From assembly GCF_013033515.1 (NCBI RefSeq), contig NZ_WQEG01000001.1, positions 1,054,001 through 1,118,000 of the forward strand: DNA of 64,000 nucleotides, in the 5' to 3' direction. Below, piece after piece: positions 60,741-64,000 of this stretch (position 1 is the first letter of the stretch; each line of letters opens with the position of its first letter). The notes beneath the pieces are model-generated. The model ran no database searches. It saw only the letters and a list, made by a program, of their open reading frames with translations, and had not been told where the DNA came from. The stretch comes from Ruegeria sp. HKCCA6707 (lineage in GTDB: Bacteria; Pseudomonadota; Alphaproteobacteria; Rhodobacterales; Rhodobacteraceae). The position numbers and the translations under genes are program-made.

Positions 60741-61172
60741 TCGAATTGGCTGTATTAGTTTCGGCCCTTGGCGCGATCCCTGTTCCCGGCAATCGCTTCC
60801 CTGTTCACACCGGCGCAATCCCTGTTCCAATGCGCAAAATCCCCTGTTCCTGAAAGAACAGGGAATTGCCCCCTAAACCCCTGTAAAACGTCATTTAATC
60901 TGAGCAGAAATCGGCGGAATTGGCGTTTCCGAGGCCAAAACCTCAGATTTTCCCTGTAAATTCCCTGTAAACAGGGAAATCCGAGGCAGAGACCGGTTCG
61001 CCGAAGACTGCGACCACCACCACTTCTCTTAACCGCATGACACCTTTCATTACAGGTGCCACCGATGGTGCTCGCAAGGTCTTGGCCTCAAATACTTGCA
61101 AGCCTGTCAACTCCTCCGCCGGTGCACAGACCGTGCGAGCTAACAGCCAACTTCGGGTAGATCAGCGAAGGG
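60741..61172. other. Non-coding gap between element remnant and DUF2478 gene
   Basis: Holds the CCCTGT repeats at 60775-60981; the remaining part (to 61172) has no supported gene. Short frames overlap on both strands. Confidence 0.45.
60775..60981. repeat. Cluster of CCCTGT-type repeats and palindromes
   Basis: At least eight copies of CCCTGTTC or CCCTGTAAA occur. They include the hairpin CCCTGTTC-CTGAAA-GAACAGGG and the perfect palindrome TTCCCTGT-AA-ACAGGGAA near the end. The units are not evenly spaced, so it is not a CRISPR or simple tandem array. It may be a regulatory region or terminus of the mobile element to the left. Confidence 0.6.
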
Positions 61173-61694
61173 TCAAACCTCGGCTGCACGTGTTGCGTCG
61201 ACACGGTCAAACCAGTCGACGATTGCGTCTCCGTTTGGCTCCAGTTGCTCGGCCTGACCGCCTGTGAAGTCTTTGAATTTTTCGGCATTCAGACCGTTTA
61301 CACCAAGCAACACTGGTATGCCCAAAGCCAGCGCCTCGCCGATGACCGGGCGGAACCCGCGTCCGTCTGCTTCGTGTTTCCCAAACTTGTTGATGATCAA
61401 CAGTTGCGGCGCTTGTGACAACGACCCGCTGACATAGCCGACCGCCTGCTCCAACGCTGCGGGATCCAGGCGACAGCCGCGAGAATGCGACCCAAGCGAT
61501 TGCGAAATGCGAATTGTATCGCCATCAGGCAAGACCCGCAGGTCCATGTCACATTTGGCATCGTCGGCGCATTCCGTATTGGTCTGGACCACACCCGACA
61601 ATAGGATACCACGCGTCAAAAGACGTTCGGCCACGGCGCTCAGCAGGCGATCGGTAGCGCCGCGATCCGTAGTTGTGACATAGGCCAGGTGCAT
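61173..61694 (-). CDS. DUF2478 protein
   Basis: 173 residues: MHLAYVTTTDRGATDRLLSA, LLSGVVQTNTECADDAKCDMDL, ISQSLGSHSRGCRLDPAALEQA, LLIINKFGKHEADGRGFRPV and IPVLLGVNG are typical of DUF2478, a P-loop-like family often beside molybdenum transport or cofactor genes. No such gene is next to it here. GGAG seven bases before the ATG at 61694 supports this start. Function unknown. Confidence 0.85.
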   Translation of the reverse strand: MHLAYVTTTDRGATDRLLSAVAERLLTRGILLSGVVQTNTECADDAKCDMDLRVLPDGDTIRISQSLGSHSRGCRLDPAALEQAVGYVSGSLSQAPQLLIINKFGKHEADGRGFRPVIGEALALGIPVLLGVNGLNAEKFKDFTGGQAEQLEPNGDAIVDWFDRVDATRAAEV

Positions 61695-61776
61695 CAGTTG
61701 GCTCCGTTGGTTCATTGCGTGACGGTCCAAATAGCACGGAACAACACAGTCGACCAGTTTTTGCAGAATGGAATCA

Positions 61777-61802
61777 GGCAGGGCGACGGTATCGCCCCTG
61801 CC
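61777..61802. terminator. Hairpin after the betaine permease gene
   Basis: GGCAGGGCGA (61777-61786) pairs with TCGCCCCTGCC (61792-61802) with one bulge. It lies just after the permease stop; there is no strong T-run, so termination is probable, not certain. Confidence 0.45.
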
Positions 61803-61808
61803 TGTTAC

Positions 61809-63875
61809 TCAAAGCCCCAAAGCCTTCCGGCGCTCTTCCGCAAAGCCCTGAACCATGCGGTCGGCGATCAAAGCCAGAATGGCCATTGCGGCCCCTGCCG
61901 AGACCCCAAGCCCCACATCCGCCTGACCCAGCGCCAGATAGATGGATTGGCCCAGCCCCGTCGTTCCAATCAGGGCAGCTATTACCAACATGGCAAAGGC
62001 ATAAAGGATCGTCTGGTTCAGCCCCAGCAGAATGGTCGGTGCGGCATAAGGCGCTCGCACGTCGCGCATGATCTGCCACTCGGTCGCGCCGCTTGAGATT
62101 GCGGCCTCCATCATCTCGTCAGGCGTATTGACCAGCCCGTGCCGCGTATAACGGATCATCGGAACAATAGCGTAGGCACAGATCGCCAGAAAGGCCGAAA
62201 ACTCACCAATCTGGAAGACCATCAGGACCGGGATCAGGAAGACAAACAGCGGGATCGTTTGAAGCATGTCACAAATCGGCCGGACAACCTTCCAGACCGG
62301 TGCCCAGACAGCGCTGGCCAGACCGATCAGCCCGCCAAAGACCGCGCAGCTAAAGACCGCCGCACCACTTAAATACAGCGACAGCAAAGCCCGTTCCCAC
62401 AGGCCGGACACCAAAATTGTGCTGAGCAGCCCCACCGACAGAGCAGCCAGGCGCCACCCGCCGGCAACATAGCCCAACGCCGCTGCTCCGGTCAGGACAA
62501 AGGGCCAGGGCAGGTTCGAGATACCGGTTTCCAGAATACCGATCAGGATCATTACGATCAGCCCGCCGGTCAGGTGCCCGCGCCAGGCCATCAGGCCAGC
62601 AATCACAGCGCCAACAGCAAACAGCCCAAAGCTCATGCCAGAGGTCCATTGGAACCCCCAGGTGAACGGCAAAACAGCCTGGTCCAGACCAATGCGCAGT
62701 GGCAGCAGCACATAGAACAGCGAGTTGTTCTTGAGAGCATCGAGCCAGGGCCCGTTATTCTGGGTAAAGGCGGTCAATCCGCTGTCAACGGCCTGGGCCA
62801 TCGGGTCCAGTACCGTCAATTCCGAGGGGTTGGGCAACCAATTGCGGAACGCCACGGTGAACAGAACCGCAAAGCCCAGCATCGCCCACACCACGCGGCG
62901 GTCATAGCGTTTGCGTTCGGTCGCCAAGGTGCCGCTCATCCGGTCAATGACCACAGCAAACACCACGATCACCAACCCGGCCATCAGGGATTCGCCAAAT
63001 TGCGCCTTGCGCATGGTCAGAAGAACTTCCCAACCGATATCGTTGAACCCGCCGATCACAGCCGCGATGATCACCATGGACAGCGCCGCCATCAGGCATT
63101 GGTTCACACCCACCATGATCTGCGTCGTGGCGGCTGGGATTTCGACTTGAAACAGCTGTTGCAACCGCGTGCCACCGGACATGATGGCCGCTTCCTTGAT
63201 CTCGGGCTCGACCCGTTCCAGCCCCAGCAGGACGTTCCGGGCCATGGGGGGTGCCGCATAGATGGCCGAGGCAATCAGGCCAACAACCGGGCCAAACCCA
63301 AAGAGCAGCAACAAGGGCGTCAGATAGGCAAAGGTCGGCACGGTCTGCATGATGTCCAGAACCGCCTGCACGGCGCTTTTGACACGCGGGACTTCATTGG
63401 CCAGAATGCCAATGCCCCCGCCCATGATCAGCGCCACCGGCACAGATACGGCCACAAGCGCCAACGTGTTCATGCTTTCGGCCCAATAGCCCGAGGCCAG
63501 CACAAAGCTGAGCCCTAAAAAGCCCAAAGCGGCCATAGGCAGACCACCCAGATACCAGCCCAGAGCCGTCACGATCCCGATCACAATCGGCCACGGTGTG
63601 TTGCCCAAAACGAAATTGGCCCAGTTCATCGGGTAGGCCATCAGGTCCGAAAACAAGCGCATTGCCGGTTTGATCAGATTCAGAAACCAGTCGAGGAAAG
63701 CTCCAACCCATTGCGTCGCAGGCAGTTCCCATGCCGCAGGCCATTTGACCAACCACGGGGCGACGCCTTCGAGCGCAAGGCAGACGGCGCCGACAACCAC
63801 CGTGATCAGCGCGGCTTTGGCACCTATTGTCAGATGAAGTGAAGGCTGCGTCGGCAGGTCTGTAACGGCCGTCAT
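61809..63875 (-). CDS. Glycine betaine/proline ABC transporter permease (ProW-like, duplicated)
   Basis: 688 residues, twice the size of ProW: two permease halves in one chain. Each half has ABC permease loops, EAAIMSGGTRLQQLFQVEIP in the first and EAAISSGATEWQIMRDVRAP in the second, and the GVNQCLMAALSMVIIAAVIG / GLNQTILYAFAMLVIAALIG helix pair typical of ProW. It imports compatible solutes such as glycine betaine. It overlaps the ATPase gene by 4 bases (ATGA). The binding-protein gene is not in the window and probably lies upstream of the ATPase gene. Confidence 0.93.
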   Translation of the reverse strand: MTAVTDLPTQPSLHLTIGAKAALITVVVGAVCLALEGVAPWLVKWPAAWELPATQWVGAFLDWFLNLIKPAMRLFSDLMAYPMNWANFVLGNTPWPIVIGIVTALGWYLGGLPMAALGFLGLSFVLASGYWAESMNTLALVAVSVPVALIMGGGIGILANEVPRVKSAVQAVLDIMQTVPTFAYLTPLLLLFGFGPVVGLIASAIYAAPPMARNVLLGLERVEPEIKEAAIMSGGTRLQQLFQVEIPAATTQIMVGVNQCLMAALSMVIIAAVIGGFNDIGWEVLLTMRKAQFGESLMAGLVIVVFAVVIDRMSGTLATERKRYDRRVVWAMLGFAVLFTVAFRNWLPNPSELTVLDPMAQAVDSGLTAFTQNNGPWLDALKNNSLFYVLLPLRIGLDQAVLPFTWGFQWTSGMSFGLFAVGAVIAGLMAWRGHLTGGLIVMILIGILETGISNLPWPFVLTGAAALGYVAGGWRLAALSVGLLSTILVSGLWERALLSLYLSGAAVFSCAVFGGLIGLASAVWAPVWKVVRPICDMLQTIPLFVFLIPVLMVFQIGEFSAFLAICAYAIVPMIRYTRHGLVNTPDEMMEAAISSGATEWQIMRDVRAPYAAPTILLGLNQTILYAFAMLVIAALIGTTGLGQSIYLALGQADVGLGVSAGAAMAILALIADRMVQGFAEERRKALGL

Positions 63876-64000
63876 GCCTCGTCCACCTGCAACGCGGCGG
63901 CCAGATCAGACGGGTTCACGGTACCGACGACCTTGCCATCGGCATCGCGCACCGGAACCGGCTCATACAGCTCCATGCACCGCGCCAGAGCGGCATCCAG
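63872..64000 (-). CDS. Glycine betaine ABC transporter ATPase, C-terminal end
   Basis: 42 codons of a frame running in from the right edge: LDAALARCMELYEPVPVRDAD and TVNPSDLAAALQVDEA. This is the end of a CBS domain as found at the C-terminus of ProV-type ATPases, where it senses ionic strength. The main part lies outside the window. The stop overlaps the permease start. Confidence 0.8.
   Translation of the reverse strand: MDAALARCMELYEPVPVRDADGKVVGTVNPSDLAAALQVDEA

Noticed and set aside
60775..60981. CRISPR array
   Set aside because: The CCCTGT units are very short and unevenly spaced, and no cas gene is near.
62574..63518. 314-codon plus-strand frame rich in His and Gln
   Set aside because: It is antisense to the betaine permease, whose hydrophobic codons read as His/Gln/Arg in reverse.

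Overview
The window reads as a chromosomal segment of an alphaproteobacterium of the order Rhodobacterales, most like the Roseobacter group (Ruegeria and relatives). This placement is inference from gene content: an alphaproteobacterial-type pyruvate carboxylase, a split hisB-hisH-hisA-hisF-hisE cluster, cobalamin-riboswitch cobalt uptake, many solute-uptake systems and typical small Rhodobacterales families (DUF302, DUF2147, DUF2478, DUF5681, YHS). No 16S rRNA or other decisive marker is present.

Layout. 1-15.4 kb is core genome: the end of a GAF-GGDEF diguanylate cyclase, pyc, an MAPEG protein, an exported Gly/Asn-rich protein, two identical tandem tRNA-Gly(GCC) genes, the late histidine cluster (with two opposite-strand genes set into it), a CoA-binding protein, a YHS protein, and rlmB followed by a zinc-ribbon gene that seems to start at ATT. 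A tRNA-Tyr(GTA) gene at 15321-15404 is the left edge of a 12.3 kb genomic island; its last 60 nt are repeated exactly at 27559-27618.

The island (15.4-27.6 kb) holds an IS3 remnant, a YrbL-like protein, an atypical LpxL-type acyltransferase, an alpha/beta hydrolase, a compact cobalt homeostasis cassette (MerR regulator, CDF exporter with a 19-bp-spacer promoter, and a cobalamin riboswitch in front of a CbiM-like permease), and the remains of a small mobile element. The remains are a broken AlpA-like gene, a leftward set of four small genes including an immunity-like membrane peptide and a zinc-ribbon/YbjQ fusion, and a rightward set with an HTH and a zinc-finger protein. TGTAC-N3-GTACA palindromes lie near both ends of the island. 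Just outside it (27.8-31.0 kb) is a recombinase block: a frameshifted large serine recombinase, DUF2924, DUF3489 and a compact tyrosine recombinase.

31-45 kb is a series of accessory metabolic and stress units: DUF4345, two NmrA-like paralogs flanking an AraC regulator, an isochorismatase-type hydrolase and a pirin divergent from a LysR regulator, a hydrolase-adenylate cyclase fusion, DUF924, a PPOX-fold protein, a secreted-protein pseudogene with an in-frame TGA, an ABM protein, and an IclR regulator divergent from a methanethiol-oxidase operon (SBP56, 2Fe-2S ferredoxin, CoA-binding protein). 45-59 kb holds an EamA exporter, a DUF3604 protein, a TAXI-type binding protein, a LysR pseudogene with an in-frame TAG next to an SHMT-like PLP enzyme, and an inositol-monophosphatase-family gene convergent with a four-gene unit for an FbpABC/AfuABC-like ABC transporter ending in a histidine-phosphatase-like gene. 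59-61 kb has mobile-element leftovers (DUF5681 and a 5'-truncated DNA methyltransferase) and a block of CCCTGT-type repeats. The window ends in DUF2478 and a ProVW-type glycine betaine ABC transporter.

Intergenic regions carry at least two dispersed degenerate repeat families. The observations I consider most worth follow-up are the cobalt push-pull cassette and regulated small-gene element on the tRNA-Tyr island, the unusual methanethiol-oxidase operon, the transporter plus two phosphatases unit, and several genes broken by single in-frame stops or a frameshift.
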